Source of the DNA: Bog-756 sp963745955
GTDB lineage: Bacteria > Actinomycetota > Acidimicrobiia > Acidimicrobiales > RAAP-2
Assembly: GCA_963745955.1 (NCBI GenBank)
Contig: CAVUZI010000010.1
Coordinates: 32,303-96,302, forward strand
Length of the DNA stretch: 64,000 bases
Reading direction: 5' to 3'
A program made the translations under genes and the position numbers. This document shows, one piece after another, positions 19,208 to 28,767 of the stretch. Numbering within the stretch: position 1 is the first letter of the stretch; the number at the start of each line of letters is the position of its first letter. The notes under the pieces were generated by a model that did not search any database, was not told the DNA's origin, and saw only the letters and a program-made list of their open reading frames with translations.

Positions 19208-19423
19208 GGCCAGCGGTGGCGATGGCCAGTCGGGTCGTCACCGCGGGACCCTCGACGGCCGGGGTGGTGAGGTGCCCGGCGCCCTGGTCGGCACCGGTTC
19301 GGTGACGGTGTCGGGCCGAGCGGGGAAGATGGGCAACGTTAGCGTTCCCGGGTCCGGTGCGGACACGATCGAGTGCGGCCCGACGGGGTCGTGGGCGGAG
19401 GGAGGGGTAGGTTTGACGAGGTG

Positions 19424-20150
19424 GTGAGTCCACCCGACGCCGCCGGCAGACCGGCGGCCCGTGGCGCTCCGGCCCATCCCACAGGTGACCGGCGTGACGG
19501 CCTCGTGGCTCACGGGACCGGCAGTCCCTCGTCGAGCTGGCCACCGGCGCGGCCCTGGTCGTGGTGGTGGCCGCCGTCGGCCTCTACGTCGCCCATCGGA
19601 CGGTGGCCGTACCGGTGGACCGGTGGATCCTGAACCTGGTGCCGGCGGGCGGCGGCGGCGTGGTTCACGCGGGTGACCTGGTTGCGCTATCCGGCGGTCA
19701 CGCTGGCTGGTTCGGCCGTGGCCGCGGCCGTCGTCTTCCGCCGGGACCGCCTGCGGGCGGCCGCCTGCCTCGTCGGGCCGGCCGTGGCCCTGGTCACCAG
19801 TGAGCTGTTGGTCAAGCCGGCGGTCGGCCGGACACTCGGTGGGGTGTACTCCTACCCGTCGGGTTCGACGGTCGGTGCCGCCGCCCTGGCCACCGCGGCG
19901 GTGCTCGCCGCCCCGCCCCGCTGGCGCACGGCCACGGTGGTCGTTGCCGCGGTGTACTCGCTGTGGATGTCGGCGGCGGTGGTATCCCTGCACTGGCACT
20001 ACCCGACCGACGCCGTGGCCGGCCTGGCCTACGGCGTCGGTGTGGTGCTGCTGGCCGACGGGTCGGCCGGGAGGATCACCGTCCTCGTGGGCCGTGGACG
20101 GCGCCGTGGGGTCAGGTCGGCGGAGGAGGTTCGTCCGGAGCGACCGGTGA
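19424..20150 (+). CDS. PAP2-family phosphatase, membrane-bound (frameshifted)
   Basis: A polytopic phosphatidic acid phosphatase 2 family protein of about 235 residues. The core motifs SYPSGSTVGAAA and SLHWHYPTDAVAGL carry the Ser-His and His-Asp residues of the family active site. Several hydrophobic helices are visible (VVVVAAVGLYVA, AACLVGPAVALVTSE). The N-terminal part is in other frames: breaks lie near 19515 and 19665, and the end needs a further shift near 20080. Beside a glycan export locus it may dephosphorylate undecaprenyl pyrophosphate or another lipid phosphate. Confidence 0.7.
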
Positions 20151-20556
20151 CGGGCCGACGGATGATGGCCACGGTGGCCTCCGGGCTGTCCGGGTCGAAG
20201 TGGAGGTCGATGGGCTTGTCCTGGTCGTCCGGATCGTCCCGTGACTCGATCACGAACGGCACTTCTTTCCTCTGGGGCTGGAGGGCCTCTTTGAGCCCGA
20301 CGGCGATGCCGGTCATGACCGCGCCGGTGGCCGAGCGCTTCATCCAGTTGCTGAACCGGAGCGGGTCCCTTCCCCCGTCGAGCTCGCCGGCGTCGTCCGC
20401 GGGCACCGCGGCGGCACCGTCGTGGGCCGCCGGCCCGGGCGCGTCGGCCTCCACCCTCGGGCCGGTAGCGGCGCTCGGGGGACCCGGCTGGTCGGAGCAG
20501 TCGAGCCTCTCGTCGTCGACCGGATCGGGCCTCGGGCTGGACTCCACCCAGTCCAC
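20029..20556 (-). CDS. Conserved-looking hypothetical protein
   Basis: A 175-residue reverse-strand protein that I cannot assign. The first 50 residues are acidic and Pro/Ala-rich. The central part (LRFSNWMKRSATGAVMTGIAVGLKEALQPQRKEVPFVIES) looks like a short amphipathic or membrane-associated helix followed by an acidic tail. The last 35 residues overlap the PAP2 gene and are probably a readthrough tail. It starts 125 bases upstream of the divergent dtxR-type gene. The alternative, that it is a shadow frame, is less likely because the PAP2 similarity ends before its core. Confidence 0.5.
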   Translation of the reverse strand: MDWVESSPRPDPVDDERLDCSDQPGPPSAATGPRVEADAPGPAAHDGAAAVPADDAGELDGGRDPLRFSNWMKRSATGAVMTGIAVGLKEALQPQRKEVPFVIESRDDPDDQDKPIDLHFDPDSPEATVAIIRRPVTGRSGRTSSADLTPRRRPRPTRTVILPADPSASSTTPTP

Positions 20557-20681
20557 GGTAGCGCCCGGGGCCGGCCGGCACGCCGGGAGACGGCGACGGG
20601 TGCCGATGGTGGGTCCCGGGCCCGGGGTGGCGGGCCCCCGGCCCGAACCGCGGACAGGCCCGGTACCGTAGGATCGACCGC

Positions 20682-21341
20682 GTGCTGGACCGCTTCCATC
20701 CGCCTGTCGAGGAGTACCTGGAGACCATCTTCGCCCTCGAGGAGGAGGGGATCCCGGTGATCCAGGCCCGCCTGGCCGAGCGTCTGGGCAAGGCGGCCCC
20801 CTCGGTGTCGGAGATGCTCGACCGCCTCGAAGCCGACGACCTCATCGTGCGAAGCTCGCGTCAGATCACCATGACCCCGAAGGGCGCCGCCCTGGCCCAG
20901 GGCGTCGTGCGCAAGCACCGCCTGGCCGAGCGCCTGCTGGTGGACATCATCGGGCTCGACTGGGACAAGGCCCACCTCGAAGCCGGGCGGTGGGAGCATG
21001 TGATCTCCGACGACGTCGAGGATCGGCTGGTCGTGCTCCTCGGCAATCCGACCACCTGTCCGCACGGCAATCCCATCCCCGGCGTCGAACCGGTCGGCCC
21101 CGAACAACGCCGGCTGGCCGAGGCCCAGCCCGGGGACAGGATCCGCCTCGAACGCATCACCGAGAGCGTGGAGCACGACTCGGCCTCGCTGTCCTACCTC
21201 GGGGACCACGGCCTGACCCCGGGAACCACCGCGCTCATCCAGGCCCGGGCCCCGGACGGCACCCTGACTCTGGAGGTCGGAGGGGCCACCATCGCCCTCG
21301 GGCCGGCCATGACCCAGCGGATGTTCGTGGCCACGGCCTGA
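20682..21341 (+). CDS. Metal-dependent transcriptional regulator, DtxR/IdeR family
   Basis: A 219-residue iron- or manganese-dependent regulator. The N-terminal winged helix has EEYLETIFALEEEG and VSEMLDRLEADDLI. The metal-binding and dimer domain contains CPHGNPIPG, with a Cys and His at the ligand positions, and the WEHVISDDVEDRL helix. The C-terminal SH3-like domain (EVGGATIALGPAMTQRMFV) is present, so the protein is full length. It starts with GTG at 20682. Targets are not visible in the window. A hrcA operon follows. Confidence 0.92.
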   Translation: MLDRFHPPVEEYLETIFALEEEGIPVIQARLAERLGKAAPSVSEMLDRLEADDLIVRSSRQITMTPKGAALAQGVVRKHRLAERLLVDIIGLDWDKAHLEAGRWEHVISDDVEDRLVVLLGNPTTCPHGNPIPGVEPVGPEQRRLAEAQPGDRIRLERITESVEHDSASLSYLGDHGLTPGTTALIQARAPDGTLTLEVGGATIALGPAMTQRMFVATA

Positions 21342-21409
21342 CCCGGTCCCCGGCGGGCGCCGGACCCGGGGAAATGCCGCGCCGAGGGCCCATGACAGTC
21401 CGGAACGGT

Positions 21410-21436
21410 TCAGCACTCACTAGAGTGGAGTGCCAA
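21410..21436. promoter_or_regulatory. CIRCE operator upstream of hrcA
   Basis: TCAGCACTC, nine bases, then GAGTGCCAA: the HrcA-binding CIRCE element with one change in each arm from the consensus TTAGCACTC-N9-GAGTGCTAA. It sits about 65 bases before the hrcA start. HrcA bound here would repress its own operon with dnaJ and rsmE and release it on heat shock. Confidence 0.9.
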
Positions 21437-21501
21437 CACGGGGCGCCTCTGATTCCGACCGGACCCGCCGGCCGGGGCTTCGATCCCCACACCGGACACC
21501 T

Positions 21502-22567
21502 ATGGGAACCACCGACAACAGCCGAACCGAGGAGGGCGCCGCCGGCGCCGGCGAGCTCGACGCCCGCAAGGCGGCCATCCTCAACGCCGTCGTCACCGAG
21601 TACATCGGCTCGGCCCAGCCGGTGGGATCGCAGCACGTGGTGGACGCCCCGGGGGTCAGCGTGTCGTCGGCCACGGTGCGCTCGGACATGGCCCTGCTCG
21701 AACGAGAGGGCTTTCTGGCCCAGCCCCACACCAGCGCGGGTCGGATCCCGACCGACAAGGGGTACCGGTTCTTCGTCGACCACCTGGCCGGCACGGGCTC
21801 GCTGGACCCGAACGGACGTCAACAGGTCCGGCAGTTCTTCAAGCACGCCCACGGCGAGATCGAGATGATGCTCGAGCGGACCTCCGGGCTCCTGGCCGAC
21901 CTGACCGACTGCACGGCGATGGTGGTCGGGCCATCGCACGAGTCGGCCGCCATCCGCTCGGTGCAGCTCGTGGGGCTGGGCCCGCGGGTGGCCCTCCTGG
22001 TCGTGGTGTTGGCCGACGGGGCGGTCCAGAAGCAGTCCGTCGAGTTCGCCGACGAGGTCGACGAGGCGGCCCTCGCCGCCGCCGCCGCCCGCCTGGCCGC
22101 CCATTCGCTCGGCGTCCCTCTGACCAAGGTGGGCCCGAAGGTGGCCGGCACCGGCGATCCGACGACCGACGCGGTGGTGGCGGTGGGGCTCGAAGGCCCT
22201 GCGTGCCCTCGGGACCTCCGAGGGAGGCGATCAACTCTTCGTCGGCGGCTCGTCCCGCATGGTCGAGGCCTTCGACGCGGTGGAGACGGTGCGCTCGGTG
22301 CTGAGCATCCTCGAGCAGCAACTCGTCGTGGTCACGCTCCTGCGCGACATCCTCGACACCGGGCTGTCGGTGGCCATCGGCACCGAGCACGGCATGGAGC
22401 CACTGGCTTCGTGTGCCATCGTGGTGATGCCGGTGTCGGTCGACGGGATGGAGCGCGGCACCATCGGGCTGCTCGGCCCCACCCGCATGAACTACCCGCT
22501 GGCCCTGGCCGCCGCCCGTGTGGTGGGCGACCGGCTGGGCGAACGACTGAGCGAGGCAGGTCGATGA
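21502..22567 (+). CDS. hrcA: Heat-inducible transcription repressor HrcA (frameshifted)
   Basis: HrcA, about 355 residues. The N-terminal winged helix (RKAAILNAVVTEYIGSAQPV, SSATVRSDMALLEREGFL, HTSAGRIPTDKGYRFFVD) is a near-perfect family match. The frame changes near 22190, after AVVAVGLE; the rest (SILEQQLVVVTLLRD, GTIGLLGPTRMNYPLALAAARVV) is the conserved C-terminal domain. Both parts are well preserved, so this is one gene with an indel. It is preceded by its own CIRCE operator and followed by dnaJ. Confidence 0.93.
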
Positions 22568-22586
22568 GCCCCCGGAGCCTCGGGCG

Positions 22587-23729
22587 GTGACCGACGCCAA
22601 CCTCTACGAGGTCCTCGGTGTCCACCGCGACGCTTCCGACGAGGAGCTCAAACGGGCCTATCGGGCCAAAGCCCGCGAGTTCCATCCCGACGCCAACCAG
22701 GACGACGACGCCAGCGCCGAGCGGTTCAAGGAGGTCAGCCTGGCCTACGAGGTCCTGAAGGACCCCGAGCGCCGTGCCCGCTACGACCGGTACGGGGCCG
22801 AGGGCGTCTTCGGTCCGGGTGCCGACGGCGGGACCCCGGGCGACCCGTTCGCCGGCGGCCTGGGCGACCTGTTCGACGCGTTCTTCAACGGAATGGGCGG
22901 AGCCCCCGGAGGCGGGCGGGGCCGACGGACCGGGCCGATGCCGGGTCCCGACGCCGAGATGGTCCTGCGCCTGTCCTTCAAGGAGGCCGTCTTCGGCGTG
23001 GCCCGCCAGGTGGAGGTCGAGACACCGGTCCACTGCGACACGTGCGAGGGCTCCGGGGCCCGGCCGGGCACGGCGGCGGTCCGCTGCCCGGAGTGCCAGG
23101 GAGCGGGCGAGCTGCGCCGGATGCGCCAGTCGATCCTGGGTCAGGTGATCACCGCGGTCCCGTGCCAGCACTGCCAGGGCACCGGCCAGTTCATCGACCA
23201 ACCGTGTGCCGACTGCGGGGGCGAGGGGCGGCGCAGCGAACACCGGACGCTGACCGTCGACATTCCCGCCGGGGTGGACGAGGGCTCGACCCTCCGCCTG
23301 TCCGGCCACGGGCCGGCGGGGTTCCGGGGCGGCCCCAACGGTGCGCTCTTCGTCCACGTGTCGGTGGCCCCCGATCCGGCCTTCGAGCGCTCCGGCGTGG
23401 ATCTCCACGCATCGGTGCGGGTCCCGGTGGCGCTCGCCGCGCTGGGGGGGAGCGTCGCCTTCGAGACGCTGGAGGACACGCGGGACCTGCCCATCGCGGC
23501 CGGCACGCAGTCCGGGACGGTGATCCCCCTGAAGGGGATGGGCGTGCCCAAGCTGCGGGGTCGGGGTCGTGGCGATCTCTTCGTCCACGTACAGGTGGAC
23601 ACCCCGACCGACCTCGACGATAGGCAGCGGGAGCTCCTGGCCGCGCTGGCCGAGGCCCGCGGCGAGGACCTGGGCTCGGCGCCGCACGGCGAGGGGATCT
23701 TCTCGAAACTGCGTTCGGCCCTGAGCTGA
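22587..23729 (+). CDS. dnaJ: Chaperone DnaJ
   Basis: A 380-residue type I DnaJ that stimulates DnaK ATPase. The J domain has the HPD motif in AREFHPDAN (about residue 33). A Gly/Phe-rich linker follows. Four zinc-binding repeats are intact (CDTCEGSG, CPECQGAG, CQHCQGTG, CADCGGEG), as is the C-terminal substrate domain. The start is GTG at 22587. It is in the CIRCE-controlled hrcA-dnaJ-rsmE operon, an arrangement seen for the second dnaJ of many actinobacteria. No dnaK or grpE is in the window. Confidence 0.96.
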   Translation: MTDANLYEVLGVHRDASDEELKRAYRAKAREFHPDANQDDDASAERFKEVSLAYEVLKDPERRARYDRYGAEGVFGPGADGGTPGDPFAGGLGDLFDAFFNGMGGAPGGGRGRRTGPMPGPDAEMVLRLSFKEAVFGVARQVEVETPVHCDTCEGSGARPGTAAVRCPECQGAGELRRMRQSILGQVITAVPCQHCQGTGQFIDQPCADCGGEGRRSEHRTLTVDIPAGVDEGSTLRLSGHGPAGFRGGPNGALFVHVSVAPDPAFERSGVDLHASVRVPVALAALGGSVAFETLEDTRDLPIAAGTQSGTVIPLKGMGVPKLRGRGRGDLFVHVQVDTPTDLDDRQRELLAALAEARGEDLGSAPHGEGIFSKLRSALS

Positions 23730-23731
23730 CC

Positions 23732-24535
23732 ATGGCGGCCGGGGTTGCGGCGGGGGCCGCCGGTGCCCGCCCCGATCCCATCCTGGTGTCGGCCAAGGCC
23801 ATGGTCTTCGTGGACGACCCGACCGCGCCCGCGCTCACCCGGGACGACGCCCGTCACCTGCTCGACGTGTTGAGGCTGCGGCCCGGCGAGGCGGTGGTGG
23901 CGTGCGACGGTGCCGGATCCTGGGTCCCCTGCCGGATGTCGGGGGAGTCGGGCACCCGGGGCTCCCCCGACCCGGCCGCCGTCCTCGTCGCCGACGGTCC
24001 TGTGACCACCGAAGCGAGGCCCGAACCGGTCATCACGGTGGCATTCGTGCCGGCCAAGGGGGACAGGCCCGAATGGGTCGTCCAGAAGCTGACCGAGCTC
24101 GGAGTGGACCGGATCGTCCCCATCCAGTCCCGCCGATCGGTGGTGCGCTGGGAGCGGGACCGGGCCGACCGGGCCGTCGAACGGCTGCGCCGGGTGTCCA
24201 GGGAGGCGGCAGCCCAGTGCCGGCGGGCGTGGTTGCCGGAGGTGACCGGCGTCACGACCATGGAGGCCATGGCCGGACAGACGGGGCGGCCGCCGTCTCT
24301 CGCCCACCCGGGCGGAGCGCCGCCCTCGCTGAGCCACCCGGCCATCGCCATCGGGCCCGAAGGGGGGTGGGACGATGACGAGCTGGCCCGCTCGGGGGGC
24401 ACCGTGGGGCTGGGGCCGACCGTGCTCCGGGCCGAGACCGCGGCGCTCGTTGCAGGCACGATCCTGTGCGGTCTTCGCAGCGGAGTCATCGCGACCCTTG
24501 CGCAACCACGCTCCGTGAGCAAAACTACTACTTAG
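23732..24535 (+). CDS. rsmE: 16S rRNA (uracil1498-N3)-methyltransferase
   Basis: A 267-residue RsmE of the SPOUT superfamily, which methylates U1498 in the decoding centre. The N-terminal PUA-like part has DDARHLLDVLRLRPGEAV. The SPOUT knot motifs are AIAIGPEGGWDDDE and VGLGPTVLRAETAAL, which bind S-adenosylmethionine. It starts 2 bases after dnaJ, the usual hrcA-dnaJ-rsmE order. An extra Pro/His/Ser-rich loop of about 20 residues (near 195) is longer than in common family members. Confidence 0.94.
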   Translation: MAAGVAAGAAGARPDPILVSAKAMVFVDDPTAPALTRDDARHLLDVLRLRPGEAVVACDGAGSWVPCRMSGESGTRGSPDPAAVLVADGPVTTEARPEPVITVAFVPAKGDRPEWVVQKLTELGVDRIVPIQSRRSVVRWERDRADRAVERLRRVSREAAAQCRRAWLPEVTGVTTMEAMAGQTGRPPSLAHPGGAPPSLSHPAIAIGPEGGWDDDELARSGGTVGLGPTVLRAETAALVAGTILCGLRSGVIATLAQPRSVSKTTT

Positions 24536-24676
24536 AGAGGCAGGGGCTCCTGTTGAGGAGAACGATCGTGCGCCACGGAAACGTACGTGTCGGATCGCTC
24601 GTATCGAACATGTGCCCGTCACTGTTAGAGGACCGGAGCTCAGGGGCGATCGGTACAGAGTTCACCGGAGGTGCGC

Positions 24677-25273
24677 ATGACGGTAGTTGACAAGGGCGTC
24701 AACCACATCGAGGAAGATGACGAACAGGAAGAGGCCGCACGGATCGCCTACGCCCAGGCGGTCGGGGCCAGGCTGCGGACCATGCGAAAGCAGATGCGGC
24801 TGTCCCTGCAGGCGGTGGAGGCCATGTCGGAGCAGGAGTTCAAGGCCTCCGTGCTCGGTGCCTACGAGCGGGGCGAGCGGGCCATCTCGGTGCCCCGCCT
24901 CCAGCGCCTGGCCAAGCTGTACGACGTTCCCGTGGACCAGCTCCTTCCGCCCGACGACGTGGTGGCCACCCGATGGGGTGCCGCCGGGTCCACCGAGGAG
25001 GTGGCGCCCCTCAGCGCCCGGCGGGCCATCCAGGCCGGCTCGGGGGCGGACAAGGTGGCCATCGACCTGACCAAGCTCCATACGGTGAGCGGTCCGGAGC
25101 GCGACCTGCTCCGCCGGTTCCTCAGCATGATCCAGGTGCACCGGCAGGACTTCAACGGTCGGATGATCACCATCCGGGCCGAGGACGTGCGGGCCATCGC
25201 GTGCCTGTTCGGGGTGACCCCGGACAGCATGGGCTCCCGCCTGGATGAGCTCGGACTCCTCGTCAACGTCTGA
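24677..25273 (+). CDS. bldD: BldD-like developmental regulator with c-di-GMP motif
   Basis: A 198-residue relative of Streptomyces BldD. The N-terminal helix-turn-helix has LRTMRKQMRLSLQAVE and VLGAYERGERAISVPRLQRLA. The C-terminal domain carries RQD, eight residues, RAED, which matches the RxD-X8-RxxD motif through which BldD dimerises on tetrameric c-di-GMP. The ATG at 24677 is preferred over GTG 24671 because GGAGG lies 5 bases before it. The 140-base gap upstream is free of genes and probably holds its promoter. It may control cell-cycle or surface genes here. Confidence 0.85.
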   Translation: MTVVDKGVNHIEEDDEQEEAARIAYAQAVGARLRTMRKQMRLSLQAVEAMSEQEFKASVLGAYERGERAISVPRLQRLAKLYDVPVDQLLPPDDVVATRWGAAGSTEEVAPLSARRAIQAGSGADKVAIDLTKLHTVSGPERDLLRRFLSMIQVHRQDFNGRMITIRAEDVRAIACLFGVTPDSMGSRLDELGLLVNV

Positions 25274-25560
25274 TGGCCGACGGGGCGACCATGACCGAGC
25301 CGATCAACTGGCTGAGCACCAAGGACGCCTCCGAGCGCCTGGGCATCACCTTGCGGAGCCTCTACCGGTTCATCGACGAGGGGGATCTGGTGGCCTACAA
25401 GTTCGGCCGGGTCATCCGCATACAAGAAGCCGACGTGGACCGGTTCATCGAGGCGAGCCGCATCTCCCCGGGGAGCCTGGAGCACCTCTACCCCGAGGTC
25501 AAGGGGAACGGGCGCGCCCATGCCAACGGTGGGGGTGTGATCAGCAACGGGACAGGCTGA
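25273..25560 (+). CDS. Excisionase-type helix-turn-helix protein
   Basis: A 95-residue DNA-binding protein of the MerR/excisionase HTH_17 type. The core LSTKDASERLGITLRSLYRF, then GDLVAYKFGRVIRIQEADVDRFIE, is the full domain; the C-terminal 30 residues are Gly/Asn-rich. Its ATG overlaps the bldD-like stop by one base (TGATG), so the two are translated together. No integrase is near, so it is more likely a small chromosomal regulator than a phage excisionase. Confidence 0.8.
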   Translation: MADGATMTEPINWLSTKDASERLGITLRSLYRFIDEGDLVAYKFGRVIRIQEADVDRFIEASRISPGSLEHLYPEVKGNGRAHANGGGVISNGTG

Positions 25561-25566
25561 GCGCCG

Positions 25567-25917
25567 ATGGCCGACTGCCTGTTCTGTGCCATCGTGGCCG
25601 GCGACGTGCCCGCCGACATCGTCCGGACCGACGACCTCACCGTGGCCTTCCGTGACATCAGCCCGCAAGCGCCCGTGCACGTGCTGGTGGTTCCGAGGCG
25701 GCACATCGTGAACGCCTCGGTGGTCGGCGAGGCCGATGCCGGCGAGGTGATGGCGCTGCTCACCGCGGCCCGCGAGGTGGCCCACGCCGAGGGGATCGCC
25801 GGCGAGGACCGCGGCTACCGGCTGGTGTTCAACGTGGGTCCGGATGCGCTGAACTCGGTGCCCCATCTCCACCTGCACGTCCTGGGCGGTCGAACCTTCG
25901 ACTGGCCACCGGGCTGA
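25567..25917 (+). CDS. HIT family nucleotide-binding hydrolase
   Basis: A 116-residue histidine triad protein (HinT-like), which hydrolyses AMP-linked amidates and related nucleotides. The N-terminal CLFCAIVAGDVPAD and the triad HLHLHVLGG (about residue 100) are intact. Cys at positions 4 and 7 resemble the zinc site of many HIT proteins. It lies 6 bases after the HTH gene and ahead of phoH, a frequent order in actinobacteria. Confidence 0.93.
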   Translation: MADCLFCAIVAGDVPADIVRTDDLTVAFRDISPQAPVHVLVVPRRHIVNASVVGEADAGEVMALLTAAREVAHAEGIAGEDRGYRLVFNVGPDALNSVPHLHLHVLGGRTFDWPPG

Positions 25918-25972
25918 AGCGCCGGATCCGTCCGGTCCCGGCCGATCGGATCGTCGTCCCCGGTCCGCTGGT

Positions 25973-26959
25973 ATGGTCGGGACCAGAACGCACGTGGCAG
26001 GCACCCAGGTCAAAATCCTCGTTCCCGGCAACCACCTCATGGCCGGCCTGCTCGGCCAGCGCGACGAGTTGCTGCGACTGGTCGAGGGGGCGTTCGACGA
26101 TGTCCGCATCACCGTGCGGGGCAACGAGATCTCCATCGAGGGTGACGGCGCCGAGCGGGTGGGGGCGCTCTTCGAGGAGTTGATCATCCTGCTCGAATCG
26201 GGTCAGGGACTCGATGCCGTCCAGGTGCACAGGACCATCGACATGATGGACGGCGACATCCGGCCGTCGGAGGTCCTCACCTCCGAGCTCCTGCGGTCGT
26301 CCCGGGGGCGGACCGTGCGTCCGAAGACCGGCGGGCAGAAGGGCTATGCCGATGCCATCGCCTCCAACATCGTCACCTTCGGCATCGGACCGGCCGGCAC
26401 CGGCAAGTCGTACCTGGCCGTGGCCCTGGCCGTCCAGGCCCTGCAGGCCCGCCAGGTCAACCGCATCATCCTGACCCGCCCCGCGGTCGAAGCCGGCGAG
26501 CGCCTGGGCTTCCTCCCCGGTGACCTGATGGCCAAGGTCGACCCCTACCTGCGCCCCCTCTACGACGCCCTCCACGACCTGCTCGAGCCGGAGGGAGCGC
26601 AGCGGCTGATCGACCGGGGTGCGGTCGAGGTCGCCCCGCTGGCCTTCATGCGGGGGCGCACCCTCAACAACAGCTTCATCATCCTGGACGAGGCCCAGAA
26701 CACCAGTCCCGAGCAGATGAAGATGTTCCTCACCCGGATCGGGTTCGGGTCGAAGGCCGTCATCACCGGTGACATCACGCAGATCGACGTGGCCGGCGGC
26801 CGATCGGGCCTGGTGGGCCTCGAGCCGGTGCTGTCCGGCGTGCCGGACCTGGCCTTCGTCCATCTGACCCAGCGCGACGTCGTCCGCCACCGGATCGTGG
26901 CCGACATCGTCGCCGCCTACGAGCACGGGACGCCGACGGAGGCGCGCCGTGACCCTTGA
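25973..26959 (+). CDS. phoH: PhoH family ATPase
   Basis: A 328-residue PhoH-like protein, a P-loop ATPase linked to RNA metabolism. The N-terminal part resembles a KH-like region (RITVRGNEISIEG). The P-loop GIGPAGTGKSYLA is near residue 140; Walker B is FIILDEAQNTSPEQ, and the DITQIDVAGGRSGL motif follows. ATG 25973 and GTG 25994 are both possible starts. The end overlaps ybeY by 11 bases, the classical phoH-ybeY-CNNM-era order. Confidence 0.93.
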   Translation: MVGTRTHVAGTQVKILVPGNHLMAGLLGQRDELLRLVEGAFDDVRITVRGNEISIEGDGAERVGALFEELIILLESGQGLDAVQVHRTIDMMDGDIRPSEVLTSELLRSSRGRTVRPKTGGQKGYADAIASNIVTFGIGPAGTGKSYLAVALAVQALQARQVNRIILTRPAVEAGERLGFLPGDLMAKVDPYLRPLYDALHDLLEPEGAQRLIDRGAVEVAPLAFMRGRTLNNSFIILDEAQNTSPEQMKMFLTRIGFGSKAVITGDITQIDVAGGRSGLVGLEPVLSGVPDLAFVHLTQRDVVRHRIVADIVAAYEHGTPTEARRDP

Positions 26960-27456
26960 CGTCTACGCCGCCGACGAGCAGTCGGACCATCCGGTCGCCG
27001 TGGAGCGGTGGTCGGGGCTGGCCCGGTCGGTCCTCGGCGCCGAGGGGATCGTGAGCGACACGGAGGTGTCGCTGCTGTTCGTGGACGAGGCCGACCATGG
27101 CGTCGTTGAACGAGCGGTTCCTCGACAAGGAGGGACCCACCGACGTCCTCTCCTTCCCCATCGAGGACGAGTCGGACCGCGGCGGCCGATCGCCGGACGA
27201 GGGCGGTACCGGCCCGGGCTCGATCGAGGCCGACACCGGCCGCCTGCTCCTGCTCGGCGACGTCGTGATCTGCCCGTCGGTGGCGGCGCGCAACGCCGTC
27301 GAGCACGGGGCCACCTTCGACGACGAGATCGCCCTGCTCGTCGTGCACGGGATCCTCCACCTGCTGGGCATGGACCACCAGGTCGACGAGGAGGCCGAGA
27401 GGATGGAACAGCGCGAGCAACAGCTGTTGGCTCGCTACTACCGCGTGGCTTCATGA
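26949..27456 (+). CDS. ybeY: Endoribonuclease YbeY (frameshifted)
   Basis: YbeY, a metal-dependent endoribonuclease needed for rRNA maturation, about 168 residues. The N-terminal part (VSDTEVSLLFVDEAD) is in the frame of the GTG at 26949. After a break near 27095 the frame with LNERFLDKEGPTDVLSFP continues to the zinc site HGILHLLGMDH. The insert between these motifs is somewhat long. Its stop overlaps the next ATG (ATGA). Confidence 0.92.
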
Positions 27457-28767
27457 TCCCCGGGGCCGGCGTGCTGCTCTCCACCAGCTCGTTCACGGTG
27501 AGCGACGCCATCCTGATCGTCGTGGTGCTCGTGCTGCTGGCCGTGTCCGCGCTGCTGGCCCTGGCCGAGACGAGCCTGGTCCGCATGAGCAGGGCCAAGG
27601 CACTGGCGCTGGTGGACGACGGGCGCCGCGGGGCCAAGGTGCTGGCCCGGCTCACCGAGAACCCCCAGGGGTTCCTCAACCCGGTCCTCTTGATGGTCCT
27701 CATCTGCCAGCTGGTCGTGGCCACGCTGGTCGGCATCCTGGCCCACAGCTGGTTCGGGGCCTGGGGGGTGGCGGCGGCCACCGTGTTCGAGATCGTGGTG
27801 ATCTTCGTGCTGGGAGAGGCGGTCCCGAAGAACTGGGCCGTGCACCACCCGGAGCGGGCCGCCTTGTTCAGCGCCCCGCTGGTCTCGGCCGTGGTCCGGT
27901 TCTGGCCGGTGCGGATGGTGTCCGGGGCGCTGATCGGCCTGGCCAACCTGCTCATCGGCGAGACAGGGCCAGTACCTCGGTTCCGGGGTGACCGAGTCCG
28001 AGCTCCTGGCCATGGCCGACGTGGCCGTGGAAGGCGACGTGATCGAGACCGAGGAGCGAGCCTTCATCAAGTCGATCATCGAATTCGGCGACACGGTGGT
28101 CCGCGAGGTGATGGTGCCCCGGCCGGACATGGTCACCGTCGGTGCCGACGAGACGGTCGAGGTGGCCCTCGAGCGGGCCCTCGAGGACGGCTTCAGCCGC
28201 GTGCCGGCCGTCGAGCTCCAGGTCGACGACGTGATCGGGATCGCCTACACGAAGGACATGATCCGCACGGTGCGCGCCGGCCACGGTGCCGACCCGGTCA
28301 GGTCCCATCTGCGGGAGGCCCACTTCGTGCCCGAGACCAAGCGGGTCTCCGACCTGATGCGCGAGATGCAGGCCGAGAGCTTCCACCAGGCCGTGGTGGT
28401 CAACGAGTACGGCGGCACGGCCGGCCTGGTCACCCTCGAGGACCTCATCGAGGAGCTGGTGGGGGAGATCGTCGACGAGTTCGACGTCGAGGAGGCGCCC
28501 TACGAGCGGCTGGGGTCGGGCGAGCTGCGGGTCAGTGCCCGGCTGCCCGTCGACGAGGTCAACGAGCTGATCCATGCCGAGCTGCCCACCGGAGCCTGGG
28601 ACACGGTCGGGGGACTGGTCTTCGACCTGCTCGGCCACGTCCCCGTGGCCGGGGAGTCGGTGTCGGTGGACGGGATGCGGCTGGTGGCCGACCGGGTCAA
28701 CGGGCGACGCATCGAGCGGGTCAGGATCGTGCCCACCGGCGCCTCCTCGGCGGAGGGGAGCGAATGA
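27453..28767 (+). CDS. CNNM/CorC-type membrane protein with CBS domains (frameshifted)
   Basis: A protein of about 438 residues of the HlyC/CorC (CNNM) family, linked to Mg2+/Co2+ transport. The N-terminal DUF21 domain has three to four membrane helices (LIVVVLVLLAVSALLALAE, VFEIVVIFVLGEAVPKNWAV). The frame changes near 27970. Then follow two CBS domains (VMVPRPDMVTVGADE, MQAESFHQAVVVNEYGG) and the CorC C-terminal domain (ELPTGAWDTVGGLVFDLLGHVP). It overlaps both ybeY and era by 4 bases. Confidence 0.92.

Noticed and set aside
25273..25560. Phage excisionase as a sign of a prophage
   Set aside because: No integrase or phage gene nearby, and the gene is coupled to a chromosomal bldD-type regulator.
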